A stretch of DNA of 64,000 bases, taken from NCBI GenBank assembly GCA_963666415.2, contig CAXXPD010000003.1:2232001-2296000 (forward strand), read 5' to 3'. Shown here piece after piece: positions 25,609 through 34,321 of this stretch. A model generated the notes under the pieces. The model had not been told where the DNA came from, did not search any database, and saw only the letters and a list, made by a program, of their open reading frames with translations. Each line of letters begins with the position of its first letter. Position 1 is the stretch's first letter. Both the position numbers and the translations under genes were made by a program. This DNA is from Bin87 sp963666415. Its GTDB lineage: Bacteria > Chloroflexota > Dehalococcoidia > Lucifugimonadales > UBA3495.

Positions 25609-26625
25609 ATGCCATACGGAGACAACGACTGGCTAGCCCTAACCACCGAACCCACGCTTGAACCGGATCTGCCGATCTGCGATGCCCACCACCATTTTTG
25701 GGACTTTCGCATGGAGCGCATCCCCTACCACCGCTACCTGCTGCACGAACTGGCGGCAGACCTTAACAGCGGCCACAACGTGCGTTCCACGGTGTTCCTC
25801 GAGGCGAGGTCGATGTATCGCCCCGATGGGCCCGAGGAGCTGCGACCCGTCGGCGAGGTTGAGTTCGTGCAGGGTCAGGCGGCGGCCAGCGCCACTGGAC
25901 TGTACGGCCCGGCCAAGGCCGCGGCAGCCATCATCGGGCACGCCAACCTCAATCTGGGCGACGGTGTCGGCCGGGTGCTGGACGCGTTGCACGAGGCCAG
26001 CCCCAACCGTTTTCGCGGCATCCGGCAGTCGGTGGGTTGGGATCCCCATCCGGAGATCGAAAATCGGGGCGCCGAGCATCAGATGGCCAGCGCCGAATTT
26101 CGGGCAGGAGCGCAGGTACTGGCGCGCCGAGGACTGGTGTACGAGAACACCTGCTACTTCCCGCAGCTGGCCGAGCTGGCGGAATTCGCCAATTCGGTGC
26201 CAGACCTCACCATCGTTTCCAACCACATCGGCGGCCTGATGCGGGTTGGCCCCTACGGCAACCGCGATGACGAGGTGCTTCCCGCCTGGCGCGAAGGAAT
26301 CGCCGCCCTGGCAAAGTGTCCCAACGTGGTCATCAAGCTGGGTGGAGTGGGACAGCCGCGCTACGGTTTCGACTGGCACACCCGCGACGTGCCCATCGGC
26401 TCCGAGGAGCTGTCGGAGGCCCTGGCACCGTTGATGACCTATTGCATCGATCAGTTTGGGCCGGATCGGTCGCTGTTTGAAAGCAACTTCCCACCGGACA
26501 AAGTCTCCTATTCCTACAACGTGATGTACAACGCTTTCAAGCGGATGACCAGCGGATATTCGGCCACCGACCGGGCTGCCATGTTGCACGACAACGCCGC
26601 AGGGGTGTACAGCATCAGTGTGTAG
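25609..26625 (+). CDS. Amidohydrolase-family (COG3618-type) metal hydrolase
   Basis: A 338-residue TIM-barrel hydrolase. The metal site begins with CDAHHHFWDFRMERIPYHRYL (HxH); further landmarks are FRGIRQSVGWDPH, VSNHIGGLMRVGPYG and the end FGPDRSLFESNFPPDKVSYSY. The family includes lactonases and 2-pyrone-4,6-dicarboxylate-lactonase-like enzymes. The ATG is preceded by GGAGGTGCAGAG. A small inverted repeat CCAATG...CATTGG (25560-25577) lies in its leader. Substrate unknown. Confidence 0.88.
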   Translation: MPYGDNDWLALTTEPTLEPDLPICDAHHHFWDFRMERIPYHRYLLHELAADLNSGHNVRSTVFLEARSMYRPDGPEELRPVGEVEFVQGQAAASATGLYGPAKAAAAIIGHANLNLGDGVGRVLDALHEASPNRFRGIRQSVGWDPHPEIENRGAEHQMASAEFRAGAQVLARRGLVYENTCYFPQLAELAEFANSVPDLTIVSNHIGGLMRVGPYGNRDDEVLPAWREGIAALAKCPNVVIKLGGVGQPRYGFDWHTRDVPIGSEELSEALAPLMTYCIDQFGPDRSLFESNFPPDKVSYSYNVMYNAFKRMTSGYSATDRAAMLHDNAAGVYSISV

Positions 26626-26693
26626 AGATTGGGCTTGAGACCGGGAACGACCCTAGCTCATACCCTCACCGTGTGAAGGCATTTGCGTAACCT

Positions 26694-26988
26694 GTCATTG
26701 CGAGCGTCCTTCGACAGACTCAGGACGAGCGGGAATCTCGATGAGGTCGAACACACGTCGGCGAACCACCGTTGCTACGGCGACGGGATTGCCACGCTAC
26801 GCTCGCAATGACAGGGTGGGTACGCATGAGGATGGTTGCACTCACGTGAACTCACTTTAATCTGTCATTGCGAGGAGCATAGCGACGTGGCAATCTCGAT
26901 GAGTTTGAACGCACGTCGGCGACCCGCCGTTGCTACGGCGACGAGATTGCCACGCTACGCTCGCAATGACAGCGTGGGTACGTATGAG
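26694..26988. repeat. Two adjacent family A repeats plus a partial third
   Basis: Full copies lie at 26694-26828 and 26845-26988 in the same orientation; a partial right arm GGTTCGCTCGCAATGACA follows near 27010-27030. Together they fill the 465-base gap after the amidohydrolase. No gene is seen between them. Confidence 0.82.
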
Positions 26989-27090
26989 CGGCGACTTCGT
27001 AGAGGTTGCAACGGTTCGCTCGCAATGACACTTTGCGCAATGGTTTCGCGTGGGGGCGGGGCTGGGATCTCCACGAGTTAGAGGTTTCCG

Positions 27091-27336
27091 TTGAGACAGA
27101 AACTGGTGAGACAGAAACTGGCAATCTGGCGCTGGCGGCTGGTCGGGCTTGCCATCGCCGTCATCGTCATCCGCGTCATTGCCTCATTGGCGTTTGGGGT
27201 CATCGAGAGCGAAAGCGCGCTTTTTGCGGGACTGGTGGCGGTGTTGGGCATCGTATTCATCGTGCTGGCGGTGCTGGCAATCGTCGGGTTCGTGTGGTAC
27301 GGACGGATATACAATGCACGAGTGCCCACGGAGTGA
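27091..27336 (+). CDS. Small two-helix membrane protein
   Basis: An 81-residue protein with two hydrophobic stretches (about residues 16-36 and 43-70) and a basic N-terminus. The start is TTG, five bases after a GAGG site. The first 30 bases contain a 15-base tandem duplication (GAGACAGAAACTGG twice) that repeats RQKL in the protein. No family recognised. Confidence 0.55.
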   Translation: MRQKLVRQKLAIWRWRLVGLAIAVIVIRVIASLAFGVIESESALFAGLVAVLGIVFIVLAVLAIVGFVWYGRIYNARVPTE

Positions 27337-27430
27337 TGATGCTCAGCGTATCGTCCTGAGCATATCGCCCCGGACGCCAACCCCGGTACATCGCCCCTCC
27401 CACGCCCCGATGAGGCGAGGCCTCATCCGG

Positions 27431-27436
27431 TATAAT
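27431..27436 (+). promoter_or_regulatory. -10 box upstream of the SDR gene
   Basis: A perfect TATAAT 39 bases before the ATG at 27475. No good -35 box is visible at the expected distance, so only the -10 element is called. Confidence 0.45.
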
Positions 27437-27474
27437 CCGGCCAACTCGAACGGATATGGAGACGGGGGATAACG

Positions 27475-28254
27475 ATGGATGTTGCAGGCGGGGTTTTCAT
27501 TGTCACCGGATCGGCCACGGGCCTGGGCGCCACGGTTGCCCAACGCCTGGCCGGCAAGGGCGGCAGGGTGGTCATCAATTACACCAAAAGCGAAAGCGAG
27601 GCTTTGGCCACAGCGCAGGCGTGCCGCGATTTGGGAGCAGAAGCCATCGTATGCCAGGCGGATGTCTCGGTGGACGACGATTGCCGGCGGATGGTGGCGG
27701 GGGCACTGGCAGAATGGGGAGGGGTCGATGGGCTGGTCAACAACGCCGCCCAATCCAAAATTGTGCCCCACGCTGATCTGGAGGGACTCTCGTCCGAGGA
27801 CTTCCTGAATATTTTCGCGGTGAACGTGGTTGGCGCTTACCAGATGGTTCGGGCAGTAACCCCGCCCCTGCAACAACAGGGTAAGGGCGCCATCGTGAAC
27901 ATATCCTCGGTGTCGGCAATCACGGGTTCAGGCAGCTCCATCGCCTACGCTGCGTCCAAGGCGGCGTTGAACGTGATGACATTATCCCTGGCCCGGGCGC
28001 TGGCCCCGGAGATCAGGGTCAACGCCGTGTGCCCAGGGGTGATGCAGACCCGCTGGTGGCGGGAGGGCCTGGGCGAAGAAAACTACGATGCCTTCATCAG
28101 TCGTTACGCCGCGTCGGCCCCCTTAAAGACGGCCGGCACTACCGACGCCGTGGCCGATCCGGTGGTGTGGCTGCTGGAAGGCGCCGAACACGTAACCGGC
28201 GAAACCATAATTGTGGATGCCGGCTCGCACCTGGGACCATCTCCCTCGCGGTAA
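27475..28254 (+). CDS. SDR family oxidoreductase
   Basis: A 259-residue short-chain dehydrogenase, less similar to the MRLEN paralogues. The cofactor loop is TGSATGLG (residues 11-18), the NAAQ segment replaces NNAG at about 90-93, NISS is at 142-145 and YAASK gives Tyr158 and Lys162. The C-terminus HVTGETIIVDAGSHLG is standard. The ATG is preceded by GGGGGAT and a TATAAT box. Substrate unknown. The 200 bases downstream (28255-28451) hold only a CTGAGTTGTCGGAAGG arm of the repeat family and no gene. Confidence 0.92.
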   Translation: MDVAGGVFIVTGSATGLGATVAQRLAGKGGRVVINYTKSESEALATAQACRDLGAEAIVCQADVSVDDDCRRMVAGALAEWGGVDGLVNNAAQSKIVPHADLEGLSSEDFLNIFAVNVVGAYQMVRAVTPPLQQQGKGAIVNISSVSAITGSGSSIAYAASKAALNVMTLSLARALAPEIRVNAVCPGVMQTRWWREGLGEENYDAFISRYAASAPLKTAGTTDAVADPVVWLLEGAEHVTGETIIVDAGSHLGPSPSR

Positions 28255-28451
28255 GTTAACGCGCGCCAAGCAACGGCACGGCCTATTGATTGCCCACCTT
28301 GTTGACTACGTAGACTACTTCGCTGATCCTGAGTTGTCGGAAGGATGCTAACTCATGGCCTAACGGGTGCGGGGTGGCGCTTGGACAGGCACAGGGTCAG
28401 CAGGCAGATTTTCGGCGCGGCCAAGGGAAGACTCTAACGCACCGCGGCTCG

Positions 28452-29561
28452 TCAGGCGAAGGCGGGCATCACCTCGTTGGCGAAGAGTCTGATGGACTGC
28501 CTGGCGGCGTCCGGCGAGATGTATCCGAACTGGTGCCGGGCGCAGAATATGTCGTGGCCGATGAGTCGGTGTTGCTCCTCAAGTTGCTTCGCGACGGTAT
28601 CGGGGCTACCCACCAGCGCGATGCCGTTGTCTATCCAGAAGTCATAGGACCGGGCGCGTTCGGCGAATATCCGGCGCAGTTCAGCCCGCTCCGGGGTACC
28701 CGGATCTCCGCCCCGCATACCCTCGGGCCCGTAACCGATTCGGGTTGCGCCGATGATGTCGAGTCCCTTGCCCTCTGGAACAGCGGACGGGTGGATGGCG
28801 GTAGCCAGGTGGGGTTCCGCCTGCTCCCGGGCCTTGGCGTCGGTTTCTGCCACGTGAACGTGCCGGGTGAGGAAGGTTTTGGGCATGGCGGTTTGGTGGG
28901 TCGCCGCCCGCCAAAGCCCGCGCCACGTATCGAACTTGTCGGCAATTACCTGATCCGTATCGATGTTTTGGGAAACGTGAAAATTCTGCTGTGCCGCGTA
29001 TTCAAAACTGGCCGCGCTGTGGCAGCCGAACCAGACCGGCGGATGGAGCTGCTGGAAGGGCTTGGGAGTCGTCAGCACCTCGTCAAACTGGAAGAACTCG
29101 CCGTCGTAGGTAACGCTGTCTTTGGTCCAAGCCTGCAGAATTACGTCCAGGGCTTCCTGACTGATGTCGCGCCGGCGGTCAAAGTCCACCTTCCAGCGCA
29201 GGAATTCGTGGCTGGTTACTCCGGTGCCGGCGCCAAACTCAACCCGTCCTCTGGACAGATGATCCAGCATCGCCACATCCTCGGCCAGGCGTATTGGATG
29301 ATGGAAAGGCAACTGGTAAATCATCACGCCGAACCGCATGGCGCTGGTTGCCCTTGCCAGGGCGGTAAGGTACACGCTGGGGGGGCTGAGGAAGCTGACG
29401 TCCGAAGTTTGATGCTCGATGGAGAAATAGTACCTGTATCCCATCTGTTCAGCTTCCTGGGCGCCGCGAATGTGTTCGTCGTAAACATCCGCCGCAACCG
29501 AATGGGATTCCATCTGTGCCTGATCCAGGACGTCGTAGAGTCCGATCTCCATTTTGGCCAA
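28452..29561 (-). CDS. LLM class flavin-dependent oxidoreductase
   Basis: A 369-residue luciferase-like monooxygenase-fold enzyme. YYFSIEHQTSDVSFLSPP, MRFGVMIYQLPFHHPIRLAEDVAMLDHLS and RGRVEFGAGTGVTSHEF are diagnostic; GSPDTVAKQLEEQHRLIG near the end is the usual C-terminal motif. Start taken at a TTG nine bases after GGAGG; the next in-frame ATG is nine bases further in. Divergent from the hydrolase at 29672. Confidence 0.9.
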   Translation of the reverse strand: MAKMEIGLYDVLDQAQMESHSVAADVYDEHIRGAQEAEQMGYRYYFSIEHQTSDVSFLSPPSVYLTALARATSAMRFGVMIYQLPFHHPIRLAEDVAMLDHLSRGRVEFGAGTGVTSHEFLRWKVDFDRRRDISQEALDVILQAWTKDSVTYDGEFFQFDEVLTTPKPFQQLHPPVWFGCHSAASFEYAAQQNFHVSQNIDTDQVIADKFDTWRGLWRAATHQTAMPKTFLTRHVHVAETDAKAREQAEPHLATAIHPSAVPEGKGLDIIGATRIGYGPEGMRGGDPGTPERAELRRIFAERARSYDFWIDNGIALVGSPDTVAKQLEEQHRLIGHDIFCARHQFGYISPDAARQSIRLFANEVMPAFA

Positions 29562-29626
29562 TTCCGTTCACCTCCGGGTGGTTCTCGTAGCCCAATCGTC
29601 GCAACCGCACCTGACGACGCCCGTAG

Positions 29627-29632
29627 TATAAT
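29627..29632 (+). promoter_or_regulatory. -10 box before the alpha/beta hydrolase
   Basis: A TATAAT hexamer 39 bases before the ATG at 29672, in the divergent gap with the LLM gene. No clear -35 box. Confidence 0.4.
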
Positions 29633-29671
29633 CCTGATGGCATCCCCCGAGGCATCAGAGGAGGCATGGAC

Positions 29672-30454
29672 ATGACCACTGTCGATTACTCTGTTCTGGA
29701 CGATTCCGAGGCGTCGGGTCGTTCCTTTTACCCACGCCGCCACTGGACTGAAACTCCAGAGGGGGCGGTGGACTACGGAATCACCGTTGCTGACGGGATC
29801 GTTCTGTCGTGCCGTTTCTTTGCGGTGGGCCGGTCGAATCCCATCGTTTTGTTCTTCTACGGCAACGGTGAAACGGTGTGCTCTTACGATGACATCGCAC
29901 CCCATTACAACGAAATTGGCGCCAACATCTGTTTGGCCGACTACCGAGGCTATGGGGCCGCCGGCGGTTCGCCGTCCTTCTCAACCATGCTCTCCGACGC
30001 CCACCAGGTTCTCCAGTGGCTGCGCGGAACTATGCGGGACCTTCAGTTCGCCGGGCCGCTGTACGTGATGGGCCGCTCCATGGGTCGACATTCAGCAATC
30101 GAACTGGCCACCCAGGCATCTGACCAGATTAACGGCGTCATCATCGAGAGTGGCCGACCCAACCTGGGCCGCTTCGCCGATGGACTGGAGCCGGTCGTGA
30201 TCGAAGCGATGGAAGCGGCGTATCACGCAAAGGCATATTCCATCTCCATCCCCACTCTGGTAATACACGGCCAGTGGGACGAGAGCGCGCCATTGCGCGA
30301 CGCGGTCGATATGCACAACAAAATCCAGACCGACGAAAAGCATCTGGAAATCATTCCAGGCGCCGGCCACAACGATCTGATGTACGTCGGGTATCGGCAA
30401 TATTTCGCCGCAATCCGGAACTTCCTGGGTCGTTACGGCGGTTCGAGCGCATAG
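29672..30454 (+). CDS. Alpha/beta hydrolase (serine-aminopeptidase-like)
   Basis: A 260-residue hydrolase. The oxyanion segment is VLFFYGNGETVCSY, the nucleophile elbow GRSMGRHSAIELA (GxSxG), the acid in VIHGQWDESAPL and the histidine in GAGHNDLMYVG. This is a complete triad. The ATG at 29672 is preferred because GAGGAGG sits seven bases upstream; the ATG two codons earlier would abut that site. No lid insert or signal peptide is obvious. Substrate unknown. Confidence 0.87.
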   Translation: MTTVDYSVLDDSEASGRSFYPRRHWTETPEGAVDYGITVADGIVLSCRFFAVGRSNPIVLFFYGNGETVCSYDDIAPHYNEIGANICLADYRGYGAAGGSPSFSTMLSDAHQVLQWLRGTMRDLQFAGPLYVMGRSMGRHSAIELATQASDQINGVIIESGRPNLGRFADGLEPVVIEAMEAAYHAKAYSISIPTLVIHGQWDESAPLRDAVDMHNKIQTDEKHLEIIPGAGHNDLMYVGYRQYFAAIRNFLGRYGGSSA

Positions 30455-30490
30455 CACGCCTCTTGCGTATCCACTTTGTCATGGCCAGCG

Positions 30491-30649
30491 TATTAATCTG
30501 TCATTGCGAGCGCAGCGTGGCAATCCCGTCGTCGTAGCAACGGTGGTTCGCCGACGTGTGTTCAACCTCATCGAGATTGTCACGTCCCTCGACCAGCTCG
30601 GGATGAGCGGGCGCTCCTAGCAATGACAGATTAAAGTGGATTCGCGTGA
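30491..30649. repeat. Family A repeat
   Basis: Copy from TTAATCTGTCATTGCGAGCG to CAATGACAGATTAAAGTGGA, with a TCCCTCGACCAGCTCGG arm. It fills the gap between two hydrolase genes. Confidence 0.8.
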
Positions 30650-30678
30650 GCATACCACGCAGGAGTTAGTGAGTTACG

Positions 30679-31554
30679 ATGCCTGATTTCAAAACTGGAA
30701 CGGTGAGCGCCAACGGTATCAATTTTCATTACCTGGAAATGGGAGAGGGGCCGCTGGCGCTGTGTTTTCACGGGTTCCCCGACCACGCCTGGTCTTTTCG
30801 CCACCTGCTGCCCGACTTGGCCCAGGCCGGGTTCAGGGCGGTGGCTCCGTTTATGCGGGGATATGCACCGACCGAGCCGCCAGCAGACGGCCGTTATCAA
30901 GCCGTACTGCTGTGCAAGGACGTGCTGGCGTTGATCGGCGCGCTGGGAGCCGAACGCGCCTACCTGATTGGCAACGACTGGGGAGCCGGTGCGGTTACCG
31001 GCGCGACTATTCTGGAACCGGACAAGGTCAACAAGCTTGTAATCATAGCCTCGGGCCAGGTGGATCATGACCTTTCCATGAGTTACCAATACCTGAAGGG
31101 GACCTGGCACTCTTACTTCTTCCAGCTGCCCGTTGCCGAACAAGCGGTGGCCTGCAACGATTTTGCCTTCGTCGAAGAGTGGTGGCGCGATGCCTCTCCG
31201 GAGTGGGACATACCGGCGTCGGCGCTGGAGAGCATCCGGGAGACTTTTCGCAAGCCCGGCGTGGTTGAAGCGGCGCTCGGGTATTATCGGGCCAGATACA
31301 GCCCGGCGTTGCAAGACCCATCGTTACGTGAGGAACAAGCGCGGGTTGCCGCCGGCCCGGTAACCGTGTCCACCCTGGCGCTCCACGGCACCCGGGACCG
31401 TCCAAGAAGGCTCGACGCGTTCGAGAGTACGGCCATGGACGCCTTTTTCACTGGCGGTCTGGAGAAGGTAATAATCCCCGGCACCGGCCATTTCATGCAC
31501 CAGGAAAAGCCGGCAGAGGTGAACCCGAGGATTGTGAATTTCCTTAAGGATTGA
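30679..31554 (+). CDS. Alpha/beta hydrolase, epoxide hydrolase/haloalkane dehalogenase type
   Basis: A 291-residue hydrolase with an aspartate nucleophile: LIGNDWGAGAV puts Asp in the elbow, as in epoxide hydrolases and haloalkane dehalogenases. HGFPDHAWSFRHLLPDL supplies the HGxP oxyanion motif, LHGTRDRPRRL the acid loop and PGTGHFMHQEKP the histidine. A cap domain (about residues 130-210) is present. The ATG has only a distant GGAG. Likely role: opening an epoxide or removing halogen; not decidable by eye. Confidence 0.87.
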   Translation: MPDFKTGTVSANGINFHYLEMGEGPLALCFHGFPDHAWSFRHLLPDLAQAGFRAVAPFMRGYAPTEPPADGRYQAVLLCKDVLALIGALGAERAYLIGNDWGAGAVTGATILEPDKVNKLVIIASGQVDHDLSMSYQYLKGTWHSYFFQLPVAEQAVACNDFAFVEEWWRDASPEWDIPASALESIRETFRKPGVVEAALGYYRARYSPALQDPSLREEQARVAAGPVTVSTLALHGTRDRPRRLDAFESTAMDAFFTGGLEKVIIPGTGHFMHQEKPAEVNPRIVNFLKD

Positions 31555-31566
31555 GCGTCCATCGAT

Positions 31567-31592
31567 TAGGGCCGACGCCGGCGTCGGCCCTA
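31567..31592. terminator. Perfect 26-bp palindrome between convergent genes
   Basis: TAGGGCCGACGCC is followed directly by its exact reverse complement. It overlaps the stop codon of the convergent PLP-enzyme gene and lies 13 bases after the hydrolase stop. It would form a very stable hairpin, but without T-runs; a bidirectional transcription end is a plausible role. Confidence 0.6.
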
Positions 31593-32708
31593 CCCCAGGG
31601 CTTGCTCCAGGTCGGCGATGAGATCATCCGCGTGTTCCAGTCCAACTGAAACGCGCAGCAGGTCATCGGGCGTGGTGCTGGCTGGGCCCTCTATGGACGC
31701 CCGGTGCTCAATGAGGCTCTCGTAACTGCCCAAACTGGTGGCCCGGGTGAACAGGGTAGTCCCGGCGGCCACAGCGAACGCGGCTGCTCTGCCTCCATCA
31801 ACCCGAACGGAAAGGACCCCACCGAACAACGCCATTTGCCGGCGCGCGAGTTCGTGCCCCGGGTGGCCTTCGAGACCTGGATAGAATACCTCCAGCACCT
31901 TGGGGTGGCTGTCGAGGAACGCGGCGATCCTGGCGGCGTTTTCCGAGTGAGCGCGCATTCGGTAGGGCAGCGTACGTATCCCACGCAGCACCAGCCAGCA
32001 GTCGAATGGGGACGGAACGGCGCCGCCGTCCTGCTGAATCCGGCGAATCTCACCGAAAAAATCGTTCCCGTGGGCTGAGACTACGATCCCACCCGTAACG
32101 TCGCCATGCCCTCCCAGGTACTTGGTGGTTGAGTGAACAACCAGGTCTGCCCCCAGGTCAAGGCACCGCTGCAGCACGGGACTCGCAAACGTATTGTCGC
32201 AGACGCTGATAATCCCGTGCTGTCGGGCCACGTCGGTTACCGCTGCAATGTCGGTAATCTTCAGCAGCGGATTGGACGGAGTTTCAATCAGGACGAGTTT
32301 CGTGTCACCGTTGATTTCCCGTTGGACGTTTTCGATGTCCGTCATGTCAACGAAGGTGGATTGCAATTGCCAGCGGGCCAGCGTTTCATTGAGCAGTTTG
32401 GCCGTGCCGTGGTAAATGTCCTGGGGGACAATCACGTGGTCTCCGGGAGACAGGGCCTGGAAAATGCTCATTATGGCGGCCATGCCGGAGGCGAACGCCG
32501 CCGCGGATGCTCCGCCTTCCAGGTCGCTCACACACTGCTCCAGCAGGCCGCGCGTCGGGTTTCCAGAGCGGCTGTAGGCAAAATTCAGCGGATACGTTCC
32601 ATCCTCGGCACGCTCAAAGGTGGTGGACATATGGATCGGCGGCGTAACCCCGCCGGTGGCGGGATCGACGGCGCGCCCGCTGTGAATCGCCAGCGTTTCG
32701 ATTCTCAT
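31590..32708 (-). CDS. Cystathionine gamma-synthase/lyase-type PLP enzyme
   Basis: A 372-residue trans-sulfuration-family enzyme. YSRSGNPTRGLLEQCVSDLEGG is the N-terminal signature, ASGMAAI the phosphate-binding region, DNTF (Asp171) contacts the pyridine nitrogen, and HSTTKYLGGHGDVTGG carries the PLP lysine (Lys196). The C-terminus has SLGSYESLIEHRAS and SVGLEHADDLIADLEQAL. The start at 32708 (MRIETLAIHSG) matches family practice; an upstream in-frame ATG adds nine residues. It acts on cysteine, homocysteine or a related amino acid; synthase and lyase cannot be separated here. Confidence 0.92.
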   Translation of the reverse strand: MRIETLAIHSGRAVDPATGGVTPPIHMSTTFERAEDGTYPLNFAYSRSGNPTRGLLEQCVSDLEGGASAAAFASGMAAIMSIFQALSPGDHVIVPQDIYHGTAKLLNETLARWQLQSTFVDMTDIENVQREINGDTKLVLIETPSNPLLKITDIAAVTDVARQHGIISVCDNTFASPVLQRCLDLGADLVVHSTTKYLGGHGDVTGGIVVSAHGNDFFGEIRRIQQDGGAVPSPFDCWLVLRGIRTLPYRMRAHSENAARIAAFLDSHPKVLEVFYPGLEGHPGHELARRQMALFGGVLSVRVDGGRAAAFAVAAGTTLFTRATSLGSYESLIEHRASIEGPASTTPDDLLRVSVGLEHADDLIADLEQALG

Positions 32709-32756
32709 GCCCGCTCCTGATTGTAAGGAAGCCAAAATTGTAAGGAGTACAAAGTA

Positions 32757-33530
32757 TCACTGTGCGATGCATCCGCCGTCGATAACCAGTTCGGCGCCGG
32801 TTACGAAGGATGCTTCGTCGGAGGCGAGGTACAGCACACCGTAGGCCACCTCGATGGGATGCGCCCGGCGACCCAGGGGTACCAGGCCAATCGCTGCGCG
32901 GCAACTTCCGGGTCATCGTAGGTGGATGCGCTCATGGGCGTCATTATGGGGCCAGGGTGCACCGAGTTGGCGCGGATGCCCTCGGCAGCGTACTGGATGG
33001 CGGTGGCCTTGGTGAACAGGCGTACCGCGCCTTTGGATGCGTTGTAGGGATGCGAGCGCGACCAGGCGCCGGATAGGCCGGCGATGGACGAAATGTTGAC
33101 GATGGAGCCACCGCCGGCCCGCCGCATGGCAGGTATCGCGGCTTTGGTGCCCAGGAACGCCCTTGGAGTTGACGTCCATGACCCGGTCCCACTGCTCTTC
33201 AGTGGTCTCCTCCAGGGAGATATTGCGTGCGCCGCCCTCCACCGAGATGCTGATGCCGGCGTTGTTGACCAGCGCGTCCAGCTTGCCGTAGCGTTCCTCG
33301 GCCAGGGCGACGATGGCCTGCCAGTCGGCTTCGCTGGTAACGTCCAGATGGGCGTAGGCGACATCGTGGCCCTGGGCGCGCTGGTCGGCCTCCACCTGCT
33401 GGCCCAGGTCGTCAAGAATGTCTCCGAACACGACCCTCGCGCCCTCGCGGGCGAACAGGCCGACCTCTTCCGCGCCCATGCCGCGAGCGCCGCCGCTAAT
33501 CAGAACTACCTTGCCATCAACACGGCCCAT
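32757..33530 (-). pseudogene. SDR family oxidoreductase, two frameshifts
   Basis: The first part (MGRVDGKVVLISGGARGMG to about residue 120) is in one frame; near 33160 the sequence lacks two bases compared with its paralogues and continues in a second frame (FLGTKAAIPAMRRAGGGS, YNASKGAVRLF). Near 32880 a second shift leads to a third frame that ends VAYGVLYLASDEASF...LVIDGG and a stop at 32757. All SDR motifs, including YNASK, are present once the shifts are corrected, so it is either recently broken or contains assembly errors. Confidence 0.82.
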
Positions 33531-33629
33531 TATCTCGCCTCCCGATGCAGTAGGAATCGAAGTTGCAAATCGTCTGCTATCTCCCTGGTCGTAGTATGGT
33601 TTGCGGGTTTTCGCTGCACAACACGCCGT

Positions 33630-33670
33630 TTCCCTCTCCCTTGACGGGAGAGGGTCAGGGTGAGGGTGGA
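33630..33670. repeat. Family B repeat
   Basis: CCCTCTCCC, TTGAC, GGGAGAGGG followed by TCAGGGTGAGGG. It overlaps the stop of the DUF559 fragment. Confidence 0.75.
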
Positions 33671-33845
33671 ATCCGATGTTGCAACGCTTTCAATATGCTA
33701 TCCAACGCCCCGAACCGGTTTTCGATAACTTCATTGTTCCAGAATCGCGAGACGGGATGTCCCTGGCTTTCCAGCCAATCCGTTCGGCGTCGGTCGGCGG
33801 AATCGTGCCGCAGATTTCTGGCACGTTGAATGGCGCACGAGATTA
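33655..33845 (-). pseudogene. DUF559 (endonuclease-like) C-terminal fragment
   Basis: About 63 codons encode RRTDWLESQGHPVSRFWNNE followed by VIENRFGALDSILKAL, the recognisable C-terminal part of DUF559/very-short-patch-repair-endonuclease-like proteins (W-L-x-x-x-G-x-x-V-x-R-F-W-N-N-E). There is no start or N-terminal domain; family B repeats cut it on both sides. The rest of the 355-base gap shows nothing else. Confidence 0.65.
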
Positions 33846-33847
33846 GT

Positions 33848-33881
33848 CACCCTCACCCTCTCCCATCGAGGGAGAGGGGAT
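33848..33881. repeat. Family B repeat
   Basis: CACCCTCACCCTCTCCC, ATCGA, GGGAGAGGGG. It abuts the stop codon of the VOC-family gene, where it could end transcription. Confidence 0.75.
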
Positions 33882-33885
33882 TGCC

Positions 33886-34263
33886 TCAAGCCGCTCCGTT
33901 GTCGTCTTCGAACATCCCGACCACGTTGCCCTCGGTATCGCGGAAGTTGGCGAAATAGCCCACGCCAGGGATCGCCGTGCGAGGCGTTACGATTTCGGAG
34001 CCGGCGGCGGCTACCTTGGCTATGTACGCATCCAGGTCGTCCACGCCCAGCACGATCAGCGTACCGCCACGATTCAGGGCCGCCGCCCGCTCGATCAACG
34101 CGCCACCGATGCCGTATGGTTCGTCGTCGCCGCCGGTTTGCTGCAGGTAATATTCCTCTTGTCCGTCGAACTTGCTGGATTCCCAGCCGAATATGTCGGC
34201 GTAGAACTTGTTGGCGCGTGCGGCATCGTCAAAAGGTAACTCAAAGTGAACCACTTTAGGCAT
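33886..34263 (-). CDS. VOC-family (glyoxalase-like) protein
   Basis: A 125-residue vicinal-oxygen-chelate-fold protein: VVHFELPFDDAARANKFYADIFGW opens the first beta-alpha-beta unit and YFANFRDTEGNVVGMFEDD closes the second, with the terminal Glu/Asp region of the metal site. It belongs to the group with an FELP start often annotated as a glyoxalase/bleomycin-resistance-like protein. The ATG of MPKVVHF has GGGGGAATC upstream; the ATG four codons earlier is less likely. No known substrate. Confidence 0.87.
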   Translation of the reverse strand: MPKVVHFELPFDDAARANKFYADIFGWESSKFDGQEEYYLQQTGGDDEPYGIGGALIERAAALNRGGTLIVLGVDDLDAYIAKVAAAGSEIVTPRTAIPGVGYFANFRDTEGNVVGMFEDDNGAA

Positions 34264-34321
34264 GATTCCCCCCATTTTATAGTGTAAAGGTCATTGTCGT
34301 TAGGTCTGGCGGTGGCGCCTT

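Noticed and set aside
28374..29675. A 433-codon open frame opposite the LLM gene
   Set aside because: It is antisense to a gene with full family motifs and encodes no recognisable domain; a high-GC shadow frame.
2600..31000. Many copies of similar repeats, considered as a CRISPR array
   Set aside because: The copies are kilobases apart, palindromic, of variable length and in both orientations, with no unique equal spacers and no cas genes.
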